From contig NZ_CP011319.1 in assembly GCF_001865675.1 (NCBI RefSeq), forward strand, positions 1,736,001-1,800,000: a stretch of DNA of 64,000 bases, read 5' to 3'. Shown one piece after another: positions 25,702 through 34,050 of this stretch (positions within the stretch are counted from its first letter, which is position 1; every line of letters starts with the position of its first letter). The notes under the pieces were generated by a model. That model was not told where the DNA came from and made no database searches. It worked only from the letters and a program-made list of their open reading frames with translations. The stretch comes from Janthinobacterium sp. 1_2014MBL_MicDiv. Its GTDB lineage: Bacteria > Pseudomonadota > Gammaproteobacteria > Burkholderiales > Burkholderiaceae_D. Made by a program: the position numbers and the translations under genes.

Positions 25702-26619
25702 ATGTTGAGTTACCGCCACGCCTTTCACGCGGGTAATCACGCCGATGTGTTGAAGCATTATGTGCAGATTCAGTTGTTGCAATACCTGAATCAAAAAGAT
25801 ACCGCCTATAGTTATATCGATACCCACTCCGGCGCGGGCGTGTATGCGCTCGACGGCGGCTATGCCTCGAAAAATGCCGAGTACGAAACGGGCATCGCCC
25901 CGCTGTGGGACCGCACGGACTTGCCGGCCTCGCTGGCCGAGTACATGAAGCTGATCAAGGAAATGAATCCGAGCGGCAAGATGCGCTACTACCCGGGTTC
26001 GCCGTACTGCGCCGACAAGGTCGGCCGTGAGCAAGACCGTCTGCGCCTGTTCGAACTGCATCCTGCCGATGCGAAAATTCTGGCCGACAACTTCCGCAAG
26101 GTCGAGGCGCATGCGCTGGCCCAGGGCGAGCGTCCTACCGTGCGCGGCAAGCGCGTCATCATCACCAAGGCCGACGGTTTCCAGAGCCTGAAGGCGCTGC
26201 TGCCGCCGCCATCGCGCCGCGCGCTGGTACTGATCGACCCGCCGTATGAAGACAAGATGGATTACCGCAAGGTCAAGGACACCCTGGCCGACGCCCTCGT
26301 GCGCTTCCCGTCGGGCATCTACGCCGTCTGGTATCCGGTGCTGCAGCGCATGGAATCACGCCAGTTCGCCGACAAGCTCAAGCAATTGCCATGCTCGGAC
26401 TGGCTGCATGTGACCCTGACGGTGAACACGCCGTCACCCGATGGCTTTGGCCTGCACAGCAGCGGCATGTTCATTTTGAACCCGCCGTACACGCTCGAAC
26501 CGATGTTGCGCGAAGTCATGCCTTACCTGGTCAAGGTGCTGGGCCGCGACGATGGCGCCAAGTTTGTCCTGGAAACGGGCAAGGGCGGCATGAAAAACAC
26601 GGGCACCCGCCGCGTGTAA
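25702..26619 (+). CDS. rlmJ: 23S rRNA (adenine(2030)-N(6))-methyltransferase RlmJ
   Basis: A 305-residue SAM-dependent methyltransferase that makes m6A2030 in 23S rRNA. The N-terminus MLSYRHAFHAGNHADVLKH is the RlmJ signature, so the ATG at 25702 is the start rather than the in-frame 25669. The SAM region is YIDTHSGAGVY and the catalytic (D/N)PPY motif is LIDPPYED. It is about 20 residues longer than E. coli RlmJ, mostly at the C-terminus. Monocistronic; a GTGCCGC/GCGGCAC hairpin lies about 50 nt downstream. Confidence 0.93.
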   Translation: MLSYRHAFHAGNHADVLKHYVQIQLLQYLNQKDTAYSYIDTHSGAGVYALDGGYASKNAEYETGIAPLWDRTDLPASLAEYMKLIKEMNPSGKMRYYPGSPYCADKVGREQDRLRLFELHPADAKILADNFRKVEAHALAQGERPTVRGKRVIITKADGFQSLKALLPPPSRRALVLIDPPYEDKMDYRKVKDTLADALVRFPSGIYAVWYPVLQRMESRQFADKLKQLPCSDWLHVTLTVNTPSPDGFGLHSSGMFILNPPYTLEPMLREVMPYLVKVLGRDDGAKFVLETGKGGMKNTGTRRV

Positions 26620-26861
26620 ACGCGCGTCCTGCCTGTCCATCGGCGCGGCGCCCTGCCGCGCGGTGGTCGTGCCGCCTTTCCTGCGGCACAGCCGGCACCC
26701 CGCTTATGGGGGCGCTGGCGCTGGCGCCAGCGGCGCACGCTGTAAAACACGGCCCCAAAAGAGATGGCGTTATACTGCTTGCCAGGTGCCGGATTTACCC
26801 GGCGCCAGGCCCGCCGCGGCCCCAGTGCGGCACCGCTGTCTCCTTGAATGTGCTTATTCGT

Positions 26862-28142
26862 ATGAATATGTCGCCGCTATCCCCTGTTTCTCCGCAGCAC
26901 GATTTTTTCCTGGTCCGCCAGCCCATCCTGAACCGCGAGCAGCGCCTGGTCGCCTATGAGCTATTGCTGCGTGGTACGGCGCAGCAGCAGGCCGCAGCCG
27001 ACGGCGACGCCGTGGCCGCCACGGCCAGCGTGATCGCCCACGCATCCGATGTGGGCATGGAGCAGGTGGTGGGCTTGCAGCTGGCCTTCATCGGCGTCGA
27101 TGCGGTGGCGTTGATGAGCGACTTCATCCGTTTCCTGCCGCACCACCGCGTGGTGCTGGAAATCCTCAGCACGGTGCGCGCCACGCCGGCCTTGCTGGCG
27201 CGCATCAGCGCGCTGCGCCAGGAAGGTTTTCGTTTTGCCCTCGACAATGCGGCTTGCGACACGCCGGAAGTGCAGCCCTTGCTGCCCTTGATCGACGTCA
27301 TCAAGGTCGATATTTCCCTGCTGGCCGCGGAAGCGTTGCCGGGCCTGGCGCAGACGCTGGCCGTCTCGCGCAAGAAGTTGCTTGCGGGAAAGGTGGAGAC
27401 GCCGGCCCAGTTCGAGCAATGCCTGGCGCTGGGCTTTGATTTTTTCCAGGGCTATTACTTTGCGCGGCCGATCATCCTCAGTGGCAAGAAAATGTCGGTC
27501 TCCGAGCTGGCCATCCTGCATTTGCTCGAGTTGATCCAGGGCGAGGCCGACAACCGCGAGATCGAGCGCCGGATCAAGCATGACGCGATGCTGGGCCTGA
27601 ACCTCTTGCGCTTGGTCAATACACCCGCCATCGGTGCCGGCGCGCGCGTGGAAACGCTGGGGCAGGCCCTGCTGGTGCTGGGGCGACGCCAGCTGCGGCG
27701 CTGGCTGCAGATCTTGTTGTATGTCAAGCCGGGTGCGGGCGCGCAAGGCACGTCGCCGCTGTTGCAGCTGGCCACCACGCGCGGCAAGCTGCTCGAGCTG
27801 ATGGTGGAAAGGCTGCGCCCGGGCCAGCAGCACGAGGCCGATATCGGCTTTACGGTCGGCATCATGTCGCTGATGGACGCGCTGTTTTCCATGCGGATGA
27901 GCGAAGTCGTCAGCAGCGTGCGCGTCAGTAGCAAGGTCGGTGACGCGCTGCTGCTGCGCCATGGCGAACTGGGCCAGATGCTGGCGCTTGTGGAGCGGCT
28001 CGAGCAGGCGGACGACGGTCCCGCCACGCATGCCATGCTGGCGCAGCTGCGGCTATCCGATGCCGAGCTGCGCGCGATCCAGCTCGAGGCCTACGAATGG
28101 GTCAACGGCTATGTGCAGGGGCTGTCGCACGCCACCCATTGA
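26862..28142 (+). CDS. EAL-HDOD signalling protein with degenerate EAL domain
   Basis: A 426-residue cytoplasmic protein. The N-terminal EAL-like domain starts HDFFLVRQPILNREQRL; the signature reads ELL instead of EAL and the DDFG metal motif is replaced by DNAACD, so phosphodiesterase activity is unlikely although IKVD and VET remain. The C-terminal HDOD domain runs from about 200 (SELAILHLLELIQGEAD, IKHDAMLGLNLLRLVN). This architecture is known for c-di-GMP-linked regulators that act through protein contacts, such as Vibrio CdgJ. The start at 26862 is chosen by domain fit; the longer open frame upstream is noncoding. No obvious ribosome site. Confidence 0.87.
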   Translation: MNMSPLSPVSPQHDFFLVRQPILNREQRLVAYELLLRGTAQQQAAADGDAVAATASVIAHASDVGMEQVVGLQLAFIGVDAVALMSDFIRFLPHHRVVLEILSTVRATPALLARISALRQEGFRFALDNAACDTPEVQPLLPLIDVIKVDISLLAAEALPGLAQTLAVSRKKLLAGKVETPAQFEQCLALGFDFFQGYYFARPIILSGKKMSVSELAILHLLELIQGEADNREIERRIKHDAMLGLNLLRLVNTPAIGAGARVETLGQALLVLGRRQLRRWLQILLYVKPGAGAQGTSPLLQLATTRGKLLELMVERLRPGQQHEADIGFTVGIMSLMDALFSMRMSEVVSSVRVSSKVGDALLLRHGELGQMLALVERLEQADDGPATHAMLAQLRLSDAELRAIQLEAYEWVNGYVQGLSHATH

Positions 28143-28151
28143 CGCGCGCGC

Positions 28152-28904
28152 TTACTGGCCCAGCAGCAGGAAAACGGTCGGCTTCTTGTGGAAGTCCGGT
28201 GCTTTGCCTGCCGCCAATTGTTTCTTCCACTGCCCGCCGTTCCACGTTTGCACGCTTTCCGTGTCCAGGCTCAGGTCGGTGGCGACGCAGATCAGCGTCG
28301 AGGGCGCGCATTGGGCCACCAGCGCCTCGAGCATGGCGGCGTTGCGGTACGGCGTCTCGATAAACAGCTGGGTTTGCTTTTCATGGCGCGAACGGCTTTC
28401 CAGCTCCTTGATGCGCTTGGCGCGCAGGGTGGCGTCGGTGGGCAGGTAGCCATTGAAGGCAAAGCTCTGGCCATTCAGGCCGCTGGCCATCACGGCCAGC
28501 AGGATCGACGACGGCCCCACCAGCGGGCGCACCTTGATGCCGTGCTGGTGCGCCAGGCGCACCAGGTCGGCGCCGGGATCGGCCACGGCCGGCACGCCCG
28601 CTTCCGACACGAGGCCCGCGTCGCGCCCCGCCAGCAGCGGCGCCAGCAAGCCGGCCAGCGCCTGCGCCGGGGTATTCACGTTGAGCTCGGAAATGGTGAT
28701 TTCCTGCAGCGGCCTGGCCAGCGGATGCTCGATGCCGATCAGTTTCAGGAAGGCGCGCGCCGTCTTGGCGTTTTCCGCGACGAAATAATCAAGCTGCGAG
28801 GTGATCTGGCGCACCTGGCTTGGAATGATGTGGGCCAGCGCATCGGCCGGACTGTTGTCGGACAGGCCGAGGTGGTTGGGGATCAGGTACAGGGTGCCGG
28901 TCAT
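28152..28904 (-). CDS. SAM-dependent methyltransferase, tetrapyrrole methylase family (RsmI-like)
   Basis: A 250-residue protein with the tetrapyrrole methylase fold. It begins MTGTLYLIPNHLGLSDN and carries the family core GLVSEAGVPAVADPGADLV, the block VRPLVGPSSILLAVMASG, and NGYLPTD, as in RsmI (16S rRNA C1402 2'-O-methylase). It is shorter and diverged in the N-terminal motif, so it is better called a paralog than RsmI itself. It starts 18 nt after the maf stop on the same strand, forming a two-gene unit, a frequent Burkholderiales arrangement. Confidence 0.82.
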   Translation of the reverse strand: MTGTLYLIPNHLGLSDNSPADALAHIIPSQVRQITSQLDYFVAENAKTARAFLKLIGIEHPLARPLQEITISELNVNTPAQALAGLLAPLLAGRDAGLVSEAGVPAVADPGADLVRLAHQHGIKVRPLVGPSSILLAVMASGLNGQSFAFNGYLPTDATLRAKRIKELESRSRHEKQTQLFIETPYRNAAMLEALVAQCAPSTLICVATDLSLDTESVQTWNGGQWKKQLAAGKAPDFHKKPTVFLLLGQ

Positions 28905-28922
28905 ATTCTTGTTGTCGATGTA

Positions 28923-29531
28923 TTAAAGGGTGAAGAACGCCACGCCGGCGCGGCGCAGCATGCCCGTCAGGGCGATCAGCGGCAAGCCGGTGAGGGCGGT
29001 GGGGTCGGTGCTGTCGATGCGCTCGAGGATGGCGATGCCCAGCCCCTCGTTCTTGGCGCTGCCGGCGCAGTCGTACGGTTGCTCGAGGCGCAGGTAGGCG
29101 TCCAGTTCGGCATCGGGCAGGTCGCGCACGGTGACGCGGGTCTGGATGTCTTCCACCTGCGCCACGGCGGGCATGTGGCGGCCGTCGAGCAGGCACAGGG
29201 CCGTGTGGAACACGGTCTGGCGCCCGCGCATGGCTTGCAGCTGCAGCAGGGCGTGGTCATGGTTGCCCGGCTTGCCGATTTGCGCGCCGTCCAGCGTGGC
29301 GACCTGGTCGGAGCCGATGACGAGGCTGCCGGGGAAGCGGTCGAGGACGGCTTGCGCCTTGGCCTGTGCCAGGCGCAGGGCCGTGGCGCTGGGGCTTTCG
29401 CCGGGCAGGGGGCTTTCATCGAGATCGGGCACGGCCACCTCGAAAGGCAGGCGCAGGCGGCTCAGCAATTCCTTGCGGTAGGTGGAACTCGATGCAAGAA
29501 TCAAGCGCGATGGGGCGGAAGTTGGTATCAT
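28923..29531 (-). CDS. Maf-like nucleotide pyrophosphatase (YceF type)
   Basis: A 202-residue house-cleaning nucleotide pyrophosphatase. The N-terminal SRLILASSSTYRKELLSRL is the Maf nucleotide-binding loop; the central metal site is LVIGSDQVATLDG, followed by GKPG and the KNEGLG block near the C-terminus. The substrate loop resembles the m7GTP-hydrolysing YceF branch rather than YhdE, but this is inferred. Start codon is uncertain: the ATG at 29531 gives the usual family N-terminus, while in-frame ATGs exist at 29555 and 29588. Divergent from yceD, which is also a neighbour of this gene in E. coli. Confidence 0.88.
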   Translation of the reverse strand: MIPTSAPSRLILASSSTYRKELLSRLRLPFEVAVPDLDESPLPGESPSATALRLAQAKAQAVLDRFPGSLVIGSDQVATLDGAQIGKPGNHDHALLQLQAMRGRQTVFHTALCLLDGRHMPAVAQVEDIQTRVTVRDLPDAELDAYLRLEQPYDCAGSAKNEGLGIAILERIDSTDPTALTGLPLIALTGMLRRAGVAFFTL

Positions 29532-29683
29532 TCGGTAGCGGATGGCGGCCGGCATGGCCGCGATAGTAGGTGTCGTGATATGGGCCATGGCGATTCCAGC
29601 GGAATCCCGGGCACGGAGCTCGTCAATGAGGCTCCAGGCGGCATGGCGGTGTTGATAAATGCATCAAAAAAGATGCTTAGCCT

Positions 29684-29713
29684 TTGACTCGGCGCTCAAA
29701 ACCCTGTTATTAT
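29684..29713 (+). promoter_or_regulatory. Candidate sigma-70 promoter for the yceD-rpmF-plsX-fab block
   Basis: TTGACT (29684-29689) and TATTAT (29708-29713) are 18 bp apart, about 30 nt upstream of the yceD ATG. Confidence 0.55.
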
Positions 29714-29742
29714 CGCAGGTTTTCCGGGGAAATTTTCTACCA

Positions 29743-30240
29743 ATGAATGCTTTTGTGATCGACGCCTTTGATTTTTGTCGTATCAGCGGGAGCCGCGAGG
29801 GTGTAACTCCTGTCGCTGAAATGACCCGGTTGACCAAGGATTGTGCAGATGCTTCCGGCGAGATCGCCTGGAAGGTCGTCGGCGGCACCAGCAAGCTGGG
29901 CTACCCACAACTGACCTTGTCGGTCAACGGCACCGTTCAGCTGGTTTGCCAGCGCTGCCTGACCCCGTATGCATATACGATAGATTCTTCGACTGTTCTG
30001 ATGCTGGGCAAGGATGACGAGCACGCGGACGAGATCGAAGAAATCATCAACGATGAAACGATCGACGTGATTGTTGGCAGCCGCACCATGGATGCCACGG
30101 CCCTGATCGAAGATGAAGCCTTGCTGGCCCTGCCGCAGGTACCCAAACATGACGTCTGCCCCGATACGGCGCAGCTCGATGCTCTCAAGACTGAAAAGAA
30201 GTCGCCGTTCGCGGCACTGAAAGACTTGAAGCCAGAATAA
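29743..30240 (+). CDS. yceD: YceD/DUF177 protein, 23S rRNA accumulation protein
   Basis: A 165-residue acidic protein of the DUF177 family. In E. coli and plants YceD homologs are needed for normal 23S rRNA accumulation, and the gene is linked to rpmF, as here. The conserved CxxC is in LVCQRCLTPY, and a second cysteine block lies near HDVCPDT. The start at 29743 is supported by GGGGAAA upstream; the earlier in-frame ATG at 29659 lies within the probable promoter. A structured 119-nt repeat element lies between this gene and rpmF. Confidence 0.92.
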   Translation: MNAFVIDAFDFCRISGSREGVTPVAEMTRLTKDCADASGEIAWKVVGGTSKLGYPQLTLSVNGTVQLVCQRCLTPYAYTIDSSTVLMLGKDDEHADEIEEIINDETIDVIVGSRTMDATALIEDEALLALPQVPKHDVCPDTAQLDALKTEKKSPFAALKDLKPE

Positions 30241-30253
30241 GTAGTGCAAGAAA

Positions 30254-30372
30254 GGAAGCCTTAAAAACCGTAGCGAGCGGCCCGATATCGTCTTGAGTGG
30301 CGCAGGCGTACGAAGGTATGCTGAGCAACGCCGAGGCGAGAGCGGGAAGCGCAGTAGGTTTTTTATGCTTCC
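30254..30372 (+). repeat. Structured dispersed repeat, copy A
   Basis: A roughly 90-nt core (30270-30356) closely resembles, by eye about three quarters identical, the reverse complement of 49815-49914. Shared blocks include GTAGCGAGC, ATATCGT, TTGAGT, GCGCAG, GTACGAAGGTA, GAGCAACG, GCGAGAG and GCGCAGTAG. The core is enclosed by arms GGAAGCCTTAAAAACC (30254-30269) and GGTTTTTTATGCTTCC (30357-30372), which pair 14 of 16. A central hairpin GCGTAC-GAAG-GTATGC lies at 30306-30321. It sits directly after the yceD stop; the right arm has a T6 run and could end the yceD transcript. Confidence 0.75.
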
Positions 30373-30553
30373 AGTAAAGAACGTGTCAAACGCGTGTAGT
30401 AATCGAGTATGGCAAGTGTAGTGAAATGTAATTGTAATAAACGATGTCGGTACGGACTGTTTTCGGGTAGTCTTTGCCGCTGGGATACTCGATTCGCATG
30501 TATTTGCTAATCGATTGTGCTAAAATTTTAGAACTTATGTATTAGGAGTCATC

Positions 30554-30736
30554 ATGGCAGTTCAACAGAACAAGAAAACCCCTTCCAAGCGCGGCATGCA
30601 CCGTTCGCACGACTTCCTGGTCGCGCCGCAATTGAGCGTCGAGCCAGTTACCGGCGAAACCCACATGCGTCACCATATCAGCCCTAACGGCTTCTATCGT
30701 GGCCGTAAAGTGCTGAAGACCAAAAACGACGAGTAA
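30554..30736 (+). CDS. rpmF: 50S ribosomal protein L32
   Basis: A 60-residue ribosomal protein, start MAVQQNKKTPSKRGMHRSHD, with a basic C-terminal half (HHISPNGFYRGRKVL). No cysteines are present, so it is the zinc-free form, as in E. coli. A Shine-Dalgarno-like TTAGGAG (30542-30548) precedes the ATG. The yceD-rpmF-plsX order is widely conserved. The 313 nt between yceD and rpmF hold repeat copy A and a candidate -10 TAAAAT (30521-30526), so rpmF may also have its own promoter. Confidence 0.97.
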   Translation: MAVQQNKKTPSKRGMHRSHDFLVAPQLSVEPVTGETHMRHHISPNGFYRGRKVLKTKNDE

Positions 30737-30945
30737 TCGACGTTTTTGTTGGGTAAGATGAAAGCGGTGTTGCGTGGTTATTCGGCGTGGCGCCGCTTCT
30801 TCTTTTTTATCGGCTGCAATTCATCTTGCACACCGTCATTTTGAATCAAGCTGCCCAGGTCTATGCATGATATGCTGCGCCCTGCATATGCTCCAGTCCG
30901 ATTCACATCTTGCCGCACGCCCGCAGCGGTACTGAATCAACACAA

Positions 30946-32013
30946 ATGACAATCAAAATTTCTATCGACTGCATGGGCGGAGATCACGGTCCCTCAGTCA
31001 CTATCCCCGCAGCAATTTCCTTCGTAAAACATGAGCCTGAAGCCGAACTGATCCTTGTTGGATTGGAAGACGTGATCCGTGCCGAACTGAAAAAACATAA
31101 AGCCGACACGCATCCGCGCCTGTCGGTACTGCATGCCTCCGAACAAGTTACCATGGATGATCCGCTCGAAGTGGCCCTGCGCCGCAAGAAGGATTCCTCC
31201 ATGCGCGTGGCCATCGAACAGGTCAAGAGCGGCGTGGCGCAAGCCTCCGTCTCCGCCGGTAATACGGCAGCCCTGATGGCCGTGTCGCGCTATGTATTGA
31301 AAACCATGTCGGGCGTCGACCGCCCGGCCATCTGCAGCATCTTGCCGAATCAAAAGAATGGTCCCACCTACATGCTGGACCTGGGCGCCAACGTCGATTG
31401 CGAGCCGCATCACTTGCACCAGTTCGCCATCATGGGTTCCGTGCTCGTGTCCGCCATGGAAGGCATCGCCCGTCCCACGATCGGCTTGCTGAACGTGGGC
31501 ACGGAAGATATCAAGGGCAATGAAGTGGTGAAACTCACTTCCAAGCTGCTGCAGGCTGACCACGAGCGTGGCGCGCTGAACTTCTACGGCAACGTGGAAG
31601 GCAACGATATCTTCAAGGGCACCACCGACATCGTCGTCTGCGATGGCTTCGTCGGCAATGTCACCTTGAAAGCCATCGAAGGCCTGGCGCGCTTCATGAA
31701 AGACGTGCTGACGTCCGAATTCAAGCGCAATCCGATTACCATGCTGGGCGCGCTGATCGCCCGCGGCGCCCTGAAAGCCATCGGTAACCGCCTGAATCCT
31801 TCGCGTTACAACGGCGCCAGCCTGCTGGGCTTGCGTGGCCTCGTCTTCAAGAGCCACGGCAGCGCCGATGCCTATTCGTTCGAATGGGCCTTGCGCCGCG
31901 CCTTTGATGCGGCAAAAAATGACGTGCAAGCGCACCTGGCCAGCATGATTGCCGAGCTGATGCCGCGCACGCCAGTACCGGACGAACCTACATCAACAAG
32001 CTCTACCATTTAG
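30946..32013 (+). CDS. plsX: Phosphate acyltransferase PlsX
   Basis: A 355-residue peripheral enzyme that makes acyl-phosphate from acyl-ACP, the donor for PlsY in phospholipid synthesis. The family start MTIKISIDCMGGDHGPSVTI fixes the ATG at 30946, and an in-frame upstream start at 30910 is rejected. Further family blocks are ASEQVTMDDPLEVALRRKKD, SAGNTAALMA, LDLGANVDC and VVCDGFVGNV. The Shine-Dalgarno is weak. It leads the fab cluster. Confidence 0.97.
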   Translation: MTIKISIDCMGGDHGPSVTIPAAISFVKHEPEAELILVGLEDVIRAELKKHKADTHPRLSVLHASEQVTMDDPLEVALRRKKDSSMRVAIEQVKSGVAQASVSAGNTAALMAVSRYVLKTMSGVDRPAICSILPNQKNGPTYMLDLGANVDCEPHHLHQFAIMGSVLVSAMEGIARPTIGLLNVGTEDIKGNEVVKLTSKLLQADHERGALNFYGNVEGNDIFKGTTDIVVCDGFVGNVTLKAIEGLARFMKDVLTSEFKRNPITMLGALIARGALKAIGNRLNPSRYNGASLLGLRGLVFKSHGSADAYSFEWALRRAFDAAKNDVQAHLASMIAELMPRTPVPDEPTSTSSTI

Positions 32014-32028
32014 TGGACGGGTACTTGC

Positions 32029-33027
32029 ATGACTGTTTTTAGCAAAATCTACAGCAAAATTATCGGTACCGGCAGCTACCTGCCGGAGAAGCGCGTCACC
32101 AACCAGGATTTGACCGAACAGCTCGCCGCCAAGGGCATCGAGACATCGGATGAGTGGATCGTGTCGCGCAGCGGCATCTCGGCGCGCCATTACGCGGCGC
32201 CGTCGCAAAATTCCTCGGACCTGGGCGTGGAAGCGGCCAAAAAGGCCCTGGAAATGGCTGGCCTGAACGGCAACGACCTGGACCTGATCATCGTCGCCAG
32301 CTCGACTCCCGATTTCTTCGGCAGCTTCCCCAGCACCGCCTGCATCGTGCAAAACAAGCTGGGCATCACCAACAACTGCGCCGCCGTCGACGTGCAAGCC
32401 GTCTGCAGCGGCTTCGTGTATGCGGTCGCCACGGCTGACAGCTTCATCCAGTCAGGCATGCACAAGAATGTGCTGGTGATCGGCGCCGAGGTGTTTTCGC
32501 GCATCCTCAATTTCGACGACCGCGGCACCTGCGTGCTGTTCGGCGACGGCGCCGGCGCCATCGTCATGACGGCCTCGACCGAGCCGGGCATCCTCGCCAC
32601 CAAGCTGCACGCGGACGGCCGCCACTCGGACATCCTCAGCGTGCCGGGCAGCCTGGCCGGCGGCGCGCTGGCCGGCAGCGCCTTCCTGTACATGGATGGC
32701 CCGGCCGTGTTCAAGCTGGCCGTCTCCGTGCTGGAAAAAGTCGCGCACGAAGCGCTGGCGCACGCCAACATGACTTCGGACCAGATCGACTGGCTGATCC
32801 CGCACCAGGCGAACATCCGCATCATGAACAGCACGGCCAAGAAGCTCGGCTTGCCGCTGGAAAAGATGGTCGTCACGGTCGACCAGCATGGCAATACCTC
32901 GGCCGCCTCGATCCCGCTGGCGCTCGACATCGCCGTGCGCGATGGCCGCGTGAAGAAGGGCGACAACGTCATGATGGAAGGCGTGGGCGGCGGCTTTACC
33001 TGGGGCGCCGTGCTGGCGCGCATGTAA
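32029..33027 (+). CDS. fabH: Beta-ketoacyl-ACP synthase III FabH
   Basis: A 332-residue condensing enzyme that starts fatty-acid synthesis by joining acetyl-CoA and malonyl-ACP. The catalytic triad is visible: Cys126 in QAVCSGF, His in PHQANIRI and Asn in HGNTSAAS. The C-terminal GGGFTWGAVL block is intact. It begins 15 nt after the plsX stop and is followed by fabD in the standard order. Length is slightly above E. coli FabH (317). Confidence 0.97.
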   Translation: MTVFSKIYSKIIGTGSYLPEKRVTNQDLTEQLAAKGIETSDEWIVSRSGISARHYAAPSQNSSDLGVEAAKKALEMAGLNGNDLDLIIVASSTPDFFGSFPSTACIVQNKLGITNNCAAVDVQAVCSGFVYAVATADSFIQSGMHKNVLVIGAEVFSRILNFDDRGTCVLFGDGAGAIVMTASTEPGILATKLHADGRHSDILSVPGSLAGGALAGSAFLYMDGPAVFKLAVSVLEKVAHEALAHANMTSDQIDWLIPHQANIRIMNSTAKKLGLPLEKMVVTVDQHGNTSAASIPLALDIAVRDGRVKKGDNVMMEGVGGGFTWGAVLARM

Positions 33028-33059
33028 TACCGCAACACTATTAAAAAAACGGAGTCGAC

Positions 33060-34001
33060 ATGACACAATTTGCATTTGTTTTCCCAGGCCAAGGCTCGCA
33101 AGCGATCGCGATGCTCGACGGTTTCGCCGGCAATCCGGTCGTGGCCCAGACCGTGGCCGAAGCGTCGGACGCGCTGCAATTCGACCTGGGCAAGCTGATT
33201 GCCGAAGGTCCGAAGGAAGAGCTGGACCTGACGACGAATACCCAGCCCGTGATGCTGACGGCCGCCGTGGCCGTCTACCGCGCCTGGCTGGCGGCGGGCG
33301 GCGCCGTGCCGACCGTCGTTGCCGGCCATAGCCTGGGTGAATACTCGGCGCTGGTCGCCGCCGGCGTCATCGCGTTCAAGGATGCCGTGCCGCTGGTGCG
33401 CTTCCGCGCGCAGGCCATGCAGGAAGCCGTGCCGGTCGGCCAGGGCACGATGGCTGTCGTGCTGGGCCTGTCGGACGACGACGTGCGCGCCGCCTGCGCG
33501 GAAGCGGCGGCGGAAAACCCGGCCCTGGTGGTCGAGCCTGTCAATTTCAATGCGCCAGCGCAAGTCGTCATCGCCGGCCATACGGCCGCTGTCGAGCGCG
33601 CCTGCGAACTGGCCAAGGCCAAGGGCGCCAAGCGCGCCATGAAGCTGCCCGTTTCGGCGCCGTTCCACTCGTCGCTGCTGAAGCCGGCGTCGGACCGTTT
33701 GCGCGAATACATGGCCGGCCTGACGTTCTCGGCGCCGCAAATCGCCCTGATCAACAACGTCGACGTGGCCATCGTCAATGACCCGGCCGGCATCAAGGAG
33801 GCGCTCGTGCGCCAGGCCGCCAGCCCCGTGCGCTGGGTAGAAACCATGCAAAAAGTCGCGCTTGACGGCATCACGCAAGTGATCGAGTGCGGTCCGGGCA
33901 AGGTCCTGATGGGCCTGGCCAAGCGCATCGATCCGGTGCTGGTGGGCGATGCGATCGTCGACCAGGCGTCGCTGGAACGCATTTTGACGCAGCTCAAGTA
34001 A
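33060..34001 (+). CDS. fabD: Malonyl-CoA:ACP transacylase FabD
   Basis: A 313-residue acyltransferase that loads malonyl groups onto ACP. The serine nucleophile is Ser91 in GHSLGEYSALVAAG; the N-terminal FVFPGQGSQ and the His region SAPFHSSLL are conserved. GGAG precedes the ATG by six bases. It lies between fabH and fabG in the operon. Confidence 0.97.
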   Translation: MTQFAFVFPGQGSQAIAMLDGFAGNPVVAQTVAEASDALQFDLGKLIAEGPKEELDLTTNTQPVMLTAAVAVYRAWLAAGGAVPTVVAGHSLGEYSALVAAGVIAFKDAVPLVRFRAQAMQEAVPVGQGTMAVVLGLSDDDVRAACAEAAAENPALVVEPVNFNAPAQVVIAGHTAAVERACELAKAKGAKRAMKLPVSAPFHSSLLKPASDRLREYMAGLTFSAPQIALINNVDVAIVNDPAGIKEALVRQAASPVRWVETMQKVALDGITQVIECGPGKVLMGLAKRIDPVLVGDAIVDQASLERILTQLK

Positions 34002-34050
34002 ACAATAGATCGCGGCAGCCTGCCTGCCGCGCTTGCTTTTAAGGATACTC

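Noticed and set aside
30254..30372. Repeat copy A as an insertion-sequence remnant or integron attC site
   Set aside because: No transposase fragment, target duplication or attC core sites (RYYYAAC/GTTRRRY) are visible; reported instead as an unclassified structured repeat.
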